From: Endotrypanum monterogeii
Taxonomy: Eukaryota > Euglenozoa > Kinetoplastea > Trypanosomatida > Trypanosomatidae
Reading direction: 5' to 3'
NCBI GenBank assembly: GCA_000333855.2
Contig: CM007315.1
Location: forward strand, 674,382-734,157
DNA length: 59,776 bases
Below the pieces are notes generated by a model. It did no database searches. It had not been told where the DNA came from and saw only the letters and a list, made by a program, of their open reading frames with translations. The position numbers were made by a program, and so were the translations under genes. Below, piece by piece: positions 29,726-40,700 of this stretch (within the stretch, counting starts at the first letter, position 1; each line of letters opens with the position of its first letter).

Positions 29726-32596
29726 TCATTGACGGAAAGCCATCGTCTCCAGGGGGTAGTGATGGTAGGACAGAGATTGCGAAGACATGGAGACAGCAGA
29801 TGGAACAGCGCCCGTTTGATCCCTCACCATCACGTACTGCGGGTAGAACTGGGATGCTGCGTATGGGATCGACTGCGCGTAAGACATTTGTGGTGGTAAC
29901 GTGGCCCCAACGCCGCCACCGATCCCCAGAGAAATCAACTGACCCTGAGAGCTCACTGTGTATGGCACACCTGACGATCCTCGTGCGGAAGTGATGTGGC
30001 CGCCGCCGATCCCCAGCGAGCCCCAAGTAGCCTGCCGCTGTAGGGAGGACGGAGTTGCAGGCGACAATATATGACTGTGAGCCCTCGGAGAGGGAAAACC
30101 TTTCAGAGGCTGCAACGACGCATGCTGCTGTGCCTCGGACATCGAACCTGTCTCCTGCTTCGAAGGCATTAGAGTGTACATCATCGGTGGTCCCACCGCT
30201 GTCATCGTCGCCATATCCGCCGGGTAAATGAGGTACATCGAATTGCTGAAATAGCTTTGATCAGCGTTGGCCGTGAACGGGACGAAGATGCCTTGGCCCG
30301 AAGACCCATTGTCCCGGCTGTACGCAGGAGGCAGGGCGGCGGAGGCGGGCGGATACGTCTGCTGAACGTCTGATCCAGGGGCCAGAAAGGTGGGAGTCAA
30401 AAGCGGTGCACGCGGCGGATGGTTTTGCGACTGAGGCGACTGAGAGGGTGAGGGGTTGAGCCGCTGACGCGGATACACACTCGACGGAAGCGTGTTGATC
30501 GGAACTCTGCCTTCGATGATAGATATCGACGAGGTGGTGGCGGTGGTGGTGGTGGTGGCGGTACTCCTGCCACACGCGATGGCGCTGCCGACAGCATCGC
30601 CAGCATCCTTTGCAACACCAGAGTCCTCAGAGCTGACCCTACCCTGCCCCAGATCCGCTCCATGAACACCCGCGCTGCTGATGCGAGTCCGCTGCCGGTT
30701 CGGATTGGCAAACTTGGGCACGGTGCCGTAAAAAAACTCCTCGAGCCCACGACGGAAGCGCCACAAGTAGAACGATCCGTCGTGAACAAGAGAGTTGCTG
30801 GCCTCGTCACTGACCCACCCTGGATCCTCTTCTGTCGCCTCACGCGCCAGCTTGCACTCATCACGTACGAGAGAAAGGAGAACATTCTCAACGCACACAC
30901 TGCTATCAACGCGCCAGCTTCCCTTCTTCCCCTCAGTGCATGCAGGAGTGCTGCACACCTCGACTGGTTGAGGGGAAGTAAGCCCCATGAACGCCTCGGC
31001 CGCATCGTAGCCCTCCTTCGCGCCATCCGTAAAGAGACCCCCTGCGAGAAACTGCGACGGTCCATCTACCAGTGAAGACAAGGACGAGGAGCTGCTCGTC
31101 GAGCATATCCTCAGCGCATCGATATTTGGCGTGGTGTATATAATATCATCATCTTCCATGCAGCTGTGTATATTGATGACATCAAGAATTGGTCTGGTGA
31201 CCGTACCTTGATCGTCCTTCACAGGAACGTAAAAAGTGAGAATATCACCTCGCGACACCCGAAGCACTTCCACTACCGCAGATGCTGTGCTGTCGGCCAC
31301 TGACTCGATGCCCTCGCTCGGGTCATCCTCGTGTATCAGCGATGGCGTGTGCGTTGGGCCATCGAGGGCCTCCACTGAGGTGCGATCCACCACGCTCACA
31401 GTGCTGTCTACACATACCACATACACCTCATTGGCCGCGTGACTCCAGTTTGACAGACTTGTGATGGGACGAGTGATGTACCCCTTCACCACGTAGGTGA
31501 TCTTCGGCGAAACGTTCCCGTTATCGCTCGAAGCACTCTCCAGCGCCGCGTCCCTCATCGTCGCGATGACGCAGTCGTCGGCCATGTCGGAATAAACACT
31601 GCCAACGTGGTTCTCAGGGCGGCCCATCAAACTGTTTGTCCTCTGCCCAGGACGATCCCTGCCAGCGCCACCCCCCAACGATTGCTGCTGGAACGCCTGC
31701 TGCTTCATGGCACGCTTCTCCGACTTAGCGTTCAGAAAGGAAATATAGTAGCAGGCAAAGGCGGGCAGCATCTTGGCTGTGTACGCGCGACTCATCCTGC
31801 AGTGGAGACAATGGGCATCGATGTAGAGATTTGATCCCTCCGACGCACCCAGCACACATGCCGTTCGGTCCCGCATCTCCCGCAGGAAGCACAGAAAGGG
31901 TATGTTCGTCTTGAAGCACCAAAAACTCGCTTCCATCGTAGGGACGCTGGGCAGACCAATGATGCGGCAGCACTGATAATAATAAATGTAGGCAGCAAGC
32001 AAAACGACACGGGACATATTGTGGTCACCGGCCGACTTCATGATCAACGTACGGATCTGCAGCACATCATCGCGCCGAAAAGGAATGAGCGGGTCGTCCG
32101 CTTTATTCACCAGCGTACAGGCATCACCGATAACGCCAATCACCTTCACGAAGGCGGACGCAGCACCGCGGTTCGCCGACTGAAGCCGCACGCTTCCCTC
32201 CGGCACGTAGCTGGTGCCCTCGTAGAAAAAAACTACAGCAGACAACACGGGACGGATGCGGTAGGCATCGCCTGCCTCGTATGCTTCGCGAACGGCAGCA
32301 TTGCTTGGATACATGCCCTGAGCTGTGTGGCGAAGCAACAGCCGGTGCATGTCCTCCCTCGAGTTTTCGATGGGCGGGATGCGACTGAGATCACCACTAT
32401 TGCCGTCGAAGCTGGGTCGCATGTAGTAGCGAACTGATGGATCGGTGTAAGCTTCGTACAGTTGCTTGAACAGTGGGCAGTCAGGGGTGGGGAAAAAATT
32501 CTCTACGATGGGAATAAGCGCCACCTGCCGCACAGAGCCTTGTGGGGCACGGAAGGGGGCCTCCCGAACGATCTCAGAGCTTGGCGCGGTACCCAT
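29726..32596 (-). CDS. MGxAPS-family protein C (956 residues), probably N-myristoylated
   Basis: Function unknown; the shortest paralogue and first of the three to be transcribed. It starts MGTAPSSE, consistent with N-myristoylation. Shared blocks are VENFFPTPDCPLF near residue 35, MKSAGDHNMSRVVLLAAYIYYYQ near 185-207, NIPFLCFLREMRD near 231-243, KLAREATEEDPGWV near 580, and FFYGTVPKFANPNRQR near 620-635. Residues 30-300 form the densest folded region. The stretch after 640 is Ser/Pro/Gln-rich and probably disordered. Unlike A and B it lacks the C-terminal WDWR tail and ends PLETMAFRQ. The coding call is strong from length, composition and paralogy. No enzymatic motif or membrane helix is seen. 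Only a purine-rich leader is visible directly before the ATG. Confidence 0.9.
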   Translation of the reverse strand: MGTAPSSEIVREAPFRAPQGSVRQVALIPIVENFFPTPDCPLFKQLYEAYTDPSVRYYMRPSFDGNSGDLSRIPPIENSREDMHRLLLRHTAQGMYPSNAAVREAYEAGDAYRIRPVLSAVVFFYEGTSYVPEGSVRLQSANRGAASAFVKVIGVIGDACTLVNKADDPLIPFRRDDVLQIRTLIMKSAGDHNMSRVVLLAAYIYYYQCCRIIGLPSVPTMEASFWCFKTNIPFLCFLREMRDRTACVLGASEGSNLYIDAHCLHCRMSRAYTAKMLPAFACYYISFLNAKSEKRAMKQQAFQQQSLGGGAGRDRPGQRTNSLMGRPENHVGSVYSDMADDCVIATMRDAALESASSDNGNVSPKITYVVKGYITRPITSLSNWSHAANEVYVVCVDSTVSVVDRTSVEALDGPTHTPSLIHEDDPSEGIESVADSTASAVVEVLRVSRGDILTFYVPVKDDQGTVTRPILDVINIHSCMEDDDIIYTTPNIDALRICSTSSSSSLSSLVDGPSQFLAGGLFTDGAKEGYDAAEAFMGLTSPQPVEVCSTPACTEGKKGSWRVDSSVCVENVLLSLVRDECKLAREATEEDPGWVSDEASNSLVHDGSFYLWRFRRGLEEFFYGTVPKFANPNRQRTRISSAGVHGADLGQGRVSSEDSGVAKDAGDAVGSAIACGRSTATTTTTATTSSISIIEGRVPINTLPSSVYPRQRLNPSPSQSPQSQNHPPRAPLLTPTFLAPGSDVQQTYPPASAALPPAYSRDNGSSGQGIFVPFTANADQSYFSNSMYLIYPADMATMTAVGPPMMYTLMPSKQETGSMSEAQQHASLQPLKGFPSPRAHSHILSPATPSSLQRQATWGSLGIGGGHITSARGSSGVPYTVSSQGQLISLGIGGGVGATLPPQMSYAQSIPYAASQFYPQYVMVRDQTGAVPSAVSMSSQSLSYHHYPLETMAFRQ

Positions 32597-33111
32597 GATT
32601 CTTTCTTTTTTGTCTGTTGAAGTGCAAACCTGACTTACTTTTTTTTTTTTCGAATTCTGTCGGTCTCTCCTTTACCAGCAAACGTGAAGCTCTACAGATG
32701 TATCTGTGCGACTCCGTACCTGGATGATGGAGAACTCAGAATAAATACAAGTGTGTCGACGTTGGCACAGAGGACACTCAAAATGCAAAATGGGGTAGGG
32801 GCAGAGGAATCCAAGATGACCAACAGAAGATGGAGACACTTGGGCGAGGAAGAGGGAGAGGGGGACGACACACAATGAGAGGCGGAGAGAGGGAACTTGT
32901 TATACCCTTCTTTCTACCCAATAAAACAAGTAGAACAAAAAAAGAAAGGGAGACCAACAGATCACAGAAAAAAAAAAGCGAAGGGGTGCAATCACCAAAG
33001 GACAGTCGCAGATCGGGAAGAAAAGACTATGAGCAACAATGATGATGAGCAAGAATGCGAAATGAATCAACGGGGAAATGGGAATAGGCGCTTTGTTAAG
33101 CGTCAGAGAAT

Positions 33112-33113
<2 letters not shown>

Positions 33114-33142
<29 letters not shown>
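33114..33142. repeat. (TA)n microsatellite
   Basis: TA alternation flanked by ATATCA and TGATAT, making the whole block palindromic. Confidence 0.92.
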
Positions 33143-33145
<3 letters not shown>

Positions 33146-33371
33146 ATATAGATATGTATAGATAGACGTGCGCACGGAGAGGGTAGGCAGGGCCAGGGTG
33201 ATCACTGCGAATCAACAAAAAAAACAAGTCGTAGTAGAAAGACGAGGATGATGAGAAAAACAAGGAAAAAGGCGAGGGGAAAAAAGAGAAACACGAGAAG
33301 ACAAGGGAAGAAGGAACAAGTCGTTCGGTTTTTTTTTTCGTCTAACACGCTTTGTTATTGAACCCAAGCAA

Positions 33372-33374
<3 letters not shown>

Positions 33375-33415
<41 letters not shown>
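33375..33415. repeat. (TA)n microsatellite
   Basis: About 41 bases of perfect TA alternation. Confidence 0.95.
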
Positions 33416-33418
<3 letters not shown>

Positions 33419-34480
33419 GCGACAGGTAAACGTAAAATATTCGTTGACTTGGAAATCAAGAGCAGCTCGGTGAAGAAAAGAAGAGACAAATCTGACAAGA
33501 GAAAGAAAGAGGGAAAAAAAAAGGGCACACACACGCACAGATACACGGGAAGATTGCTGGAAAAAAAAAAGGGGTAAAGGAATCAAATACGATTGACCGA
33601 AAAAAAAAAAAAGAGTCGCTGGGGGCTGGCAGTCGATTCCCGAACAGCGCGAGACGCAACGGGAAATAGGCCACACCCGCTGTGTTGTATATTCTTTTGT
33701 TTGTGTTGATTTTTTTTCTGTTCTCTGATGAATTTCGTATCCCTCGTCGAATGAAAGGAATGAGCACTCCGAATAAGACACACACACGCGTACACACACA
33801 CACAACAAAAAAAAAAAGGGAAAAGAATGAAGGAAAAGGAGAAAAAGAGGAACCAAACAAAACGACGAAAAGAGGTTACGTGAGGACCTCAGAGTTGTGT
33901 AGGACTCACACCGTCTGGATAACACGACCAAGGCCACCCTCACGTCCTTTGTGCTCTTTCCAGTATAGATATATATATATATATATACATATATATCTTC
34001 CGCCTGTTCCCTAAGTCTTCGGCTTCTTTTCCTATTACTGAAAAATAGAAATTATCTAATATGTATGTACGTATACAAATATATAGATTCCTTTTGCTTC
34101 TGTTTTGATGGAGTTGAAAAAAATATAAAAAACAAAGAATGTCGTCCACTTTTTTTTTTTTGGCGTCCGTTAAAGATTCCTTTGGGCGAGAGAAAACAAA
34201 ATAAAATAGATGTAGGGGGGAAAGGGTATTCAGTGGCAGAACACGCCTGTTTGGGTCTTTCTGTATGTATTTTTTAACCGATTCCTCACTTTTCTTTGAT
34301 TTACATCACAATGCACCTTTTTTTCCCCTACTCGACTAATTTGCTGTTGTATTAACAGATACGGGAACGTGATGAAGGCGCGTTCGCCCTAATCGCCGGA
34401 AAGGGAAAACAAGAAAATGAACGAGCGAGAGAGAGAGTGCGAGCGAGCACGCCTTTTTTTTCTCTCGCTATCGGAAAGCG

Positions 34481-34515
34481 CACACACGCACACACACACA
34501 CGCGCGCGCGCGCGT
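34481..34515. repeat. (CA)n(CG)n alternating tract, Z-DNA-prone
   Basis: CACACA repeats running into seven CG dinucleotides. This is alternating purine-pyrimidine sequence in an otherwise AT-rich spacer. Confidence 0.8.
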
Positions 34516-35309
34516 ATAGATGCCAAATATGCGTCCTAGAAGAGACCAGCTTTTACTGATGTTTACCAACGCGTAATCTACATATATCTTTTTTTCCTTC
34601 TTACTATAAATAAATACAAATATATAAATATGATAAACAGAGAAGGGGAGGGGAGGGCAGGGGAGGGAAAAAAAAAATAGGATAGCAACAAATTAATAAA
34701 TTGGATGAAGGAGGAAGGCTGATGGAAGGCCAAGAGTGAGAGTGAGACAGGGGGAAAAGGGGGGACAAAAATATTCCCGAGTCCGCTGTAGTAGCTATAT
34801 TTGACCGTTTTGGTTCTCTTTTTTTCGTTTTTTTTGTTATTTATTGTCCTTGAGAAAAGAAGGAAAACATGCTCTGGCGTATAAGAAATACGTGTGGGTC
34901 AACAACACAGCGTTGAGTAGGGTGTGTGATGAGTCAAACAGAGGCGAGACAGAGAGAGACAGAGAGAGACAGAGAGAGAGAGACACAAAGGCGGGGAAGA
35001 GAAGTGTAAATTAGAGGGATAATAAGGAGGGAGAGCGGAAAGAACCCTTGGGGAGATGCGCACGGGGGGGGGGGGGAAGGCGCGAAAGGAAAACAAATTC
35101 CCCTCGCGCTCACCAATGCCAGCTTCGTGCAAAAAAAAAAAAAAAAAGTAGCTGCAAACACACAGCAGCCGACTTTCAGACTTTCTAAAGCGCGAAGCGA
35201 GTCGTGGCGCACATCCAAAGTCATGGGGCAGCTCACGTCAAAGCCGCAGTGGATCATTGATTTTGTGTGTCATAAAGCGAATTACATGCGTGCGTGCACG
35301 CACACAATC

Positions 35310-35335
35310 ATATATATATATATATATATATATAT
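35310..35335. repeat. (TA)n microsatellite
   Basis: Twenty-six bases of perfect TA alternation. Confidence 0.95.
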
Positions 35336-35996
35336 GTAGATATAACCCTATGGAAATCTTGGTCTCGGGTTACCCACCGTCTTCTTCTCTTTCCCCTTCG
35401 GTTTTTATTTCTTTTCTGAGTCAGCGCTGTGTGCATGTGGGGGGGAAGGGGGAGGGGGGAGGGGGGAGTGCGCATGAGCGGTAAGCCGAAACGTTTGCCG
35501 GATCTCTCAAATGATCACGAGAGAATAAAAACGAAAAACAAAAGTGAACAGACACAGCAATGAAAGGAGGAGCGGGGTGTGGGGGGAGGGGAGTGGCGAG
35601 GGGGTCACCTGGGCCTTTGGGCGCGGCCCAGAGATGTCAACACACGAAGAAAGAAAGCGAAACAACATGAGACAAAACAGCGGGGGCAAAAAAAAAAAAA
35701 TATGTGAAAGAACAAGAAGTCGCAGCGCCACCAACGCGCTCAGATGCGCGTCCCTGCACTGATACGCCTAAAGAAAAAGTACAAAAAAAAACAAAAAGGA
35801 AATCTCCCCAAACGAAATGAAAAGACGTAGGCGAGAATGAGAACGACACAAACAAAACAAACAAAACAGTGTTGTCATCTCTTTCTCTGGCATTCTTTAA
35901 TAAGAGTTGGTAAATATTTTGACTGCAGGGACTAGCATTCCCTATTCCACTGGGCATCTCCCTCTCGTGCGGCTCATGCGTAGTGCATGAAGAAAT

Positions 35997-35999
<3 letters not shown>

Positions 36000-36028
<29 letters not shown>
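36000..36028. repeat. (TG)n microsatellite
   Basis: Uninterrupted GT run in the spacer; a similar run lies at 36285-36315. Confidence 0.92.
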
Positions 36029-36029
<1 letters not shown>

Positions 36030-36282
36030 TGTGAAAATATGTCCCATCTCGACCCTCGCGAAGAAGATGAGGGGGGAGGGGGGACGGTGTGCGGGAGGGA
36101 AGCCTACGAACACAGCAACCACCAGGTCCACAGAAAGTGGAACTCGAGCACACACCTACAAAGAACACCTGCACAAACACACCAAAAAAAAAAAGGGAGT
36201 GATAGACGAAATACAATAGACGAGTACATAAATGCTAATAATATAAATAATAATTAAAAAAAAAGAGAGATCATTATCATCG

Positions 36283-36284
<2 letters not shown>

Positions 36285-36315
<31 letters not shown>
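36285..36315. repeat. (TG)n microsatellite
   Basis: Thirty-one bases of GT alternation followed shortly by a TA-rich stretch. Confidence 0.92.
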
Positions 36316-36316
<1 letters not shown>

Positions 36317-37732
36317 CAGTGAAAAGTATATATGTATATGTATATATATATATATAATTACCCTATATCATATAGATGACAATCGCACGCAAGCGGGACA
36401 GTACACCCGAAAACAGAGAGAAGATAGAATAACATCATCACATGCACGGAAAAGAAGAGAACAAGGGATGCTCCCTCACAAAACAAATACTTTTTTTTAG
36501 CAAGTAAGGGGGTAGGTTAGGAAGGCCGCATTAGCGTGATGTGGTTCGGTGATGGTGATCAATGCCACTCTTTTTCTTCTGCAGCTGTTCCTTTTCCACA
36601 AAATGAACAAAAGCATTAAGAAAGAGAAATAGCATGAGCTGACCTGGGGGAGGAAAATCTGGTGCAAACAGAACAATCGGAGAGCTTTTATGAAAATAAA
36701 AAATACAACACCTTCGTCCTCATCAGACAGATAAAAAAAAAGAGGAGAATGGACGCGTATGCTCTTTCCGCACACATGAAAGAAATACACAGCACGGTTT
36801 TTTTTTTTCGGTTTCATGTGTGTGTGTGTGTGCCATTCCATTTTTTTTTTGCGTCATCACTGTTGCATATGTTCAGATCTCGCCCCTCCTCTTCACTGCC
36901 GCCGTGTGAAAATGTATATGCACCGCCGTCTCCCCACTTTCGTCAGCCAAAAAAAAAGACGCCGGCGTGGAACGGTATGGTGATCTAGAAAATGAGAAGA
37001 AGAGCCGAAAGCATTCATGAGATGTTCACGTGAACCTCTCCACCACGAAACAAGAAGAGCAAAACCAAAAGAAAAGAGTTCCCTCAGCGTGAGAAAAAAT
37101 ATATATATTTAACACATACCAGTGAAGGAGGAGGCAAGTAGAGAAACCAACCGGCGAGAAAAAAAAAAATGGGGTGGGAAGAGGGAGGGGGCAACCAAGT
37201 ACGTGTACAGGTAGTGCAGTCAGAGGGCAGTTCTGTGAAGGTCCATACGCACACAGTATCACGTCCTATCTTCCCGTCTCTCCGCTAATACATCATGGAA
37301 GAGCTAGGGGTTTAAAGGGAACTAGAGAAAAGCATAACGCATTTTAGTGGGGAATACGGAGGCCTTTCACCCAAAACACTGGAGACTTTACCTCACAAGA
37401 CACACCACACACACACGTGTGCTACTGCCGCTGCTTTTGCTGACAAATAGACCGTCACCCTCACTATTGCTTCGTCAACCATGGCACTTCAGGTGTGGTA
37501 GGGAGTTCCCAGTCCTGCTGCAGCATCCCCAGTGCACTCTCCGAAACGGAGCAGGAGGGAAGGACCCTCCCCTCCCTTTGCCCCCCTCCCCCCTCCCCTC
37601 CCCCCACGGAGAAGAGCGGATGAGAACAAAGGGGTGAGATGCACCAACGACAGCAACCATCGATGCAACAGGTGTGGATAGGCCGCCGCTCACAGGCGCC
37701 TGCCCCTACAAAAAAAAAAAAGGGGGGGGGGT

Positions 37733-40700
37733 TCAAGCGAAGTGTGACGACTTCTCACTCCCGAGAGAGACCTCAAATGTGCTGCAAGGAGAAACTCCAG
37801 TAGTGCTGGCAGACGTGCTCGTGGTTCTGCATGGCGGAGGTGGTGCAGCAGATTGCATCCATGTGGGGGTCTTTGTGAGGCCAAAGCTGTGCAGGGATTC
37901 GCGACCACTGGCACCCAAACTTGCCGTCGCAGCGTCGGTAGAGCGGCGCCGTGGTTTATTCGAGCTGGAGGAGGACACTTCGGGAGCCGTCGTGCGGAAT
38001 TGGTGACCACCACACCGGAGCGCCGCACCCGTAGAGGGCAGTGACGCCGCCAGACCAGGTGATTGATGCATGACACCCCTCATATTGGATATCGGTACTC
38101 CAAGGCGGCGGCTCTCAGGAAAGTCACACACCGGTGCGACGGAGGTGCTGCAGCCAACAGCGGTGCCGTGCCCAGGTGCTGCCGGAGGCATGCGCCCAGA
38201 CAGCACACCACCATCTGCGCAGGTGAACCGCTCGGAACGGTGGTCCAGCGCCTTGGTGTCCTGCGCGTGATCGAGCGAGCCACAAGTGTAATGGTCTCTC
38301 GATGACATAATGTGTTCCGATAGTTCAGAAGACACGACGTGAGTGTTGCGCAGCTGGTGCAGGAGACCAATGCCTGCACGCGGCGAAAGTACCGGTGCCC
38401 CACGGCACTGTTGGTACTGTTGGCACTGTTGCTGATAGGAGTCGTTAAACCACAGCCAATGCGGGGTCCCAGCTGCTATTGGCGCTACCGAAGCTGGGTG
38501 GAGGCATGGCATCTTCGCCTCAGCCACACAACAGACCTCAGCGCTGGCGGAGCGAGCTGACTGCATATGTTCGATCTTAGCACACCACAAATCAGCACGC
38601 CCCTCAAGATCGGCGATGATGTAGGTGGCAACGGTTTGTTTGGCCGTGTCAGGGCTGTCGCACCGCTGCCCTGGGCACCCGCCTGATGTGATTGTCGTGG
38701 GGAGACCCTCTGAAGGGGAAGTCGAGAACGCTGCCAATGCGCTGCTCATGGGGACAGCGATGGTGAAGTGTTCGTCGCACAGCATACGGACACGCAGATC
38801 CGCACACCACGGAATCTCAAGATGAATCACTGCCAGATCGAGATTCACTGAAAACAGGCGCGGGGCATCGGTTAACACCATCAAGAAGGCTTCCTGTATG
38901 CCAGAAGCACACGCGCTGCCGCCACCGCTGCTGTCGTTGGTGGTGCCCGTATAACTCTCGATGTTACTCCCCTCGAAGGTAGGCGACACTCTCACTAGGG
39001 AGCAGTGCACCACCGCCTCGGCTGGTCCAAGATACTCAGCCAGCGCGGCCATGTAGTAGGAGCTAGTCGATGCTACGCTTGCCGTCTGCAACATCATGTC
39101 CCAACAAATCTCCGCAAAAAATGGATGTTCCTTGAGAACCTCGAAGCCACCGCGCTCCGCGGAGCCGATGCGATTCTCAGGCACCGGCTGAAGAAGCTGC
39201 CTGACCAAATCCTTCGCCGCCTCCGAGATACAGGCACTTGCCCAGCCGCCTCTCTCCTGCACACCGCCATCCCTCAACATGAAAGCATTCGCCGGCATGG
39301 GCGACATCAGCTCAGGAAATTCGAGCGCCTCTGGTTCGAAATTCCGCAGCGCATCACCCACATCGGCCAGTGAGCCGGAAAAGAGTCGCTGGCCGACCAG
39401 GAGCTCGTACAAAACACACCCCAGAGCCCACAGGTCACTGTACGGACTTGCCTTGCATCGCGTAACCACCTCTGGGGAGATATACGAGGGCGTCCCGCCA
39501 AATTTATTTGCCTCATCATCGCCGTAAAAACACGCGTCGCCGAAGTCCGCCAGCTTCACATGGAGGTCGCGGGTGAGCAGCAGGTTCTCAGGCTTGAGAT
39601 CACGGTGAACGACGATACTGTCCCGAGACATGTCGACCGTGGCATCGTAGCCCCGTGGCGTATGGATAACGAGAGGACAGGCAGGCACCTGGCGCCCAGG
39701 TCCAACCGCTACGGAAGAAGTGAAAAAAGGACATTCTGACAGCCCGCGCATCGGATTTTGACAGGTCGAACCCTTTGCAGAGGTGCCACTGCACACACTC
39801 GCCCTTAAATCAATGGCACTCGCACCGCTAAGCTGCGGTTGCATACAGGCCAGCGACGTTTGCATCACCAGTTGTTTAGGCAGTGTCGCTGCAACTGCAC
39901 CTTCGTGGACGGGATGTGGGGAGCCCATGGATGCGGAGTCGGGGAAGCCCTGAGTTGCCGTAGCGACAGCTGTCTCCGCATCCCTTTTTATTTCCGCCGT
40001 GACAGACGTGCTGCAGCGGTTGTTGTGAGGGGAAAGATGGCCTGTACATTGGGTGGATGGCGTCATCAAATACGAGTGCTGAGACCCGTCACCGAGGTAT
40101 TCGAGTGCACACACAATGTCTGCTATGAAGCGCGGCGCCATCTCGCGAGTGCGCATCACCCCGAACTGCTGCTGATACTGTGCCAAGTTTCCTTTCTCCG
40201 CGAGGTCCATGACAAGGTAAAAATTTTCGGCATCCTCAGCGACCCCAAAGGTCTTCACCAAACACGGATGATCGAGCCGACTCGCCATGCGCAGCTCGTT
40301 GTGGAAAGCATCTAGCTTCAAAGAACTACAGACAAGATCCTCCTTTTCAACCACTTTGATGGCAACGGAGCGAAACCGTGGGGCGCCATTGGTGAGCATC
40401 TCTGTTGCCATCGACGAGTGAACGCCGCAGCCAGCGATGGAAGTACGCAGAGAATCCAGGGACATTTGCAGTGGGTTCGTGGTGTCGCCTAACAGCCCAG
40501 CACTCAGTTGACCAGACTCCGCCCTAGAAAACAGAGACCTTGCCGATGCCACATCGACGGCACCCGTGAGAGTTGCAGTGTTCTCAGCCCTTACGCTCGA
40601 AGTGAAGCTAGGAGCCGTGCCTCCTCCACAGATCGTACCGTCAGCGACACTGCCTGTTCCACGTGTGCAGAGGGAAAAAGAACTCCCGCAATTTAGTTTC

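Larger units (their letters stand above)
32597..37732. other. 5.1 kb spacer between the kinase and paralogue C; no gene supported
   Basis: The spacer holds numerous TA, GT, GA and A-run repeats plus CG-alternating sequence near 34480-34515. Minus-strand frames of 100-240 codons are mostly pyrimidine-tract translations rich in F, S and L. A more complex patch at 35150-35260 encodes a short frame starting MIHCGFDVSCPMTLDV on the minus strand, but it runs into a homopolymer and then low complexity. Confidence 0.55.

Noticed and set aside
33212..33943. 243-codon minus-strand frame in the 5.1 kb spacer
   Set aside because: It translates pyrimidine tracts and (TA)n: long F, S, L, VCVC and IYIY runs. 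No ordered domain is visible.
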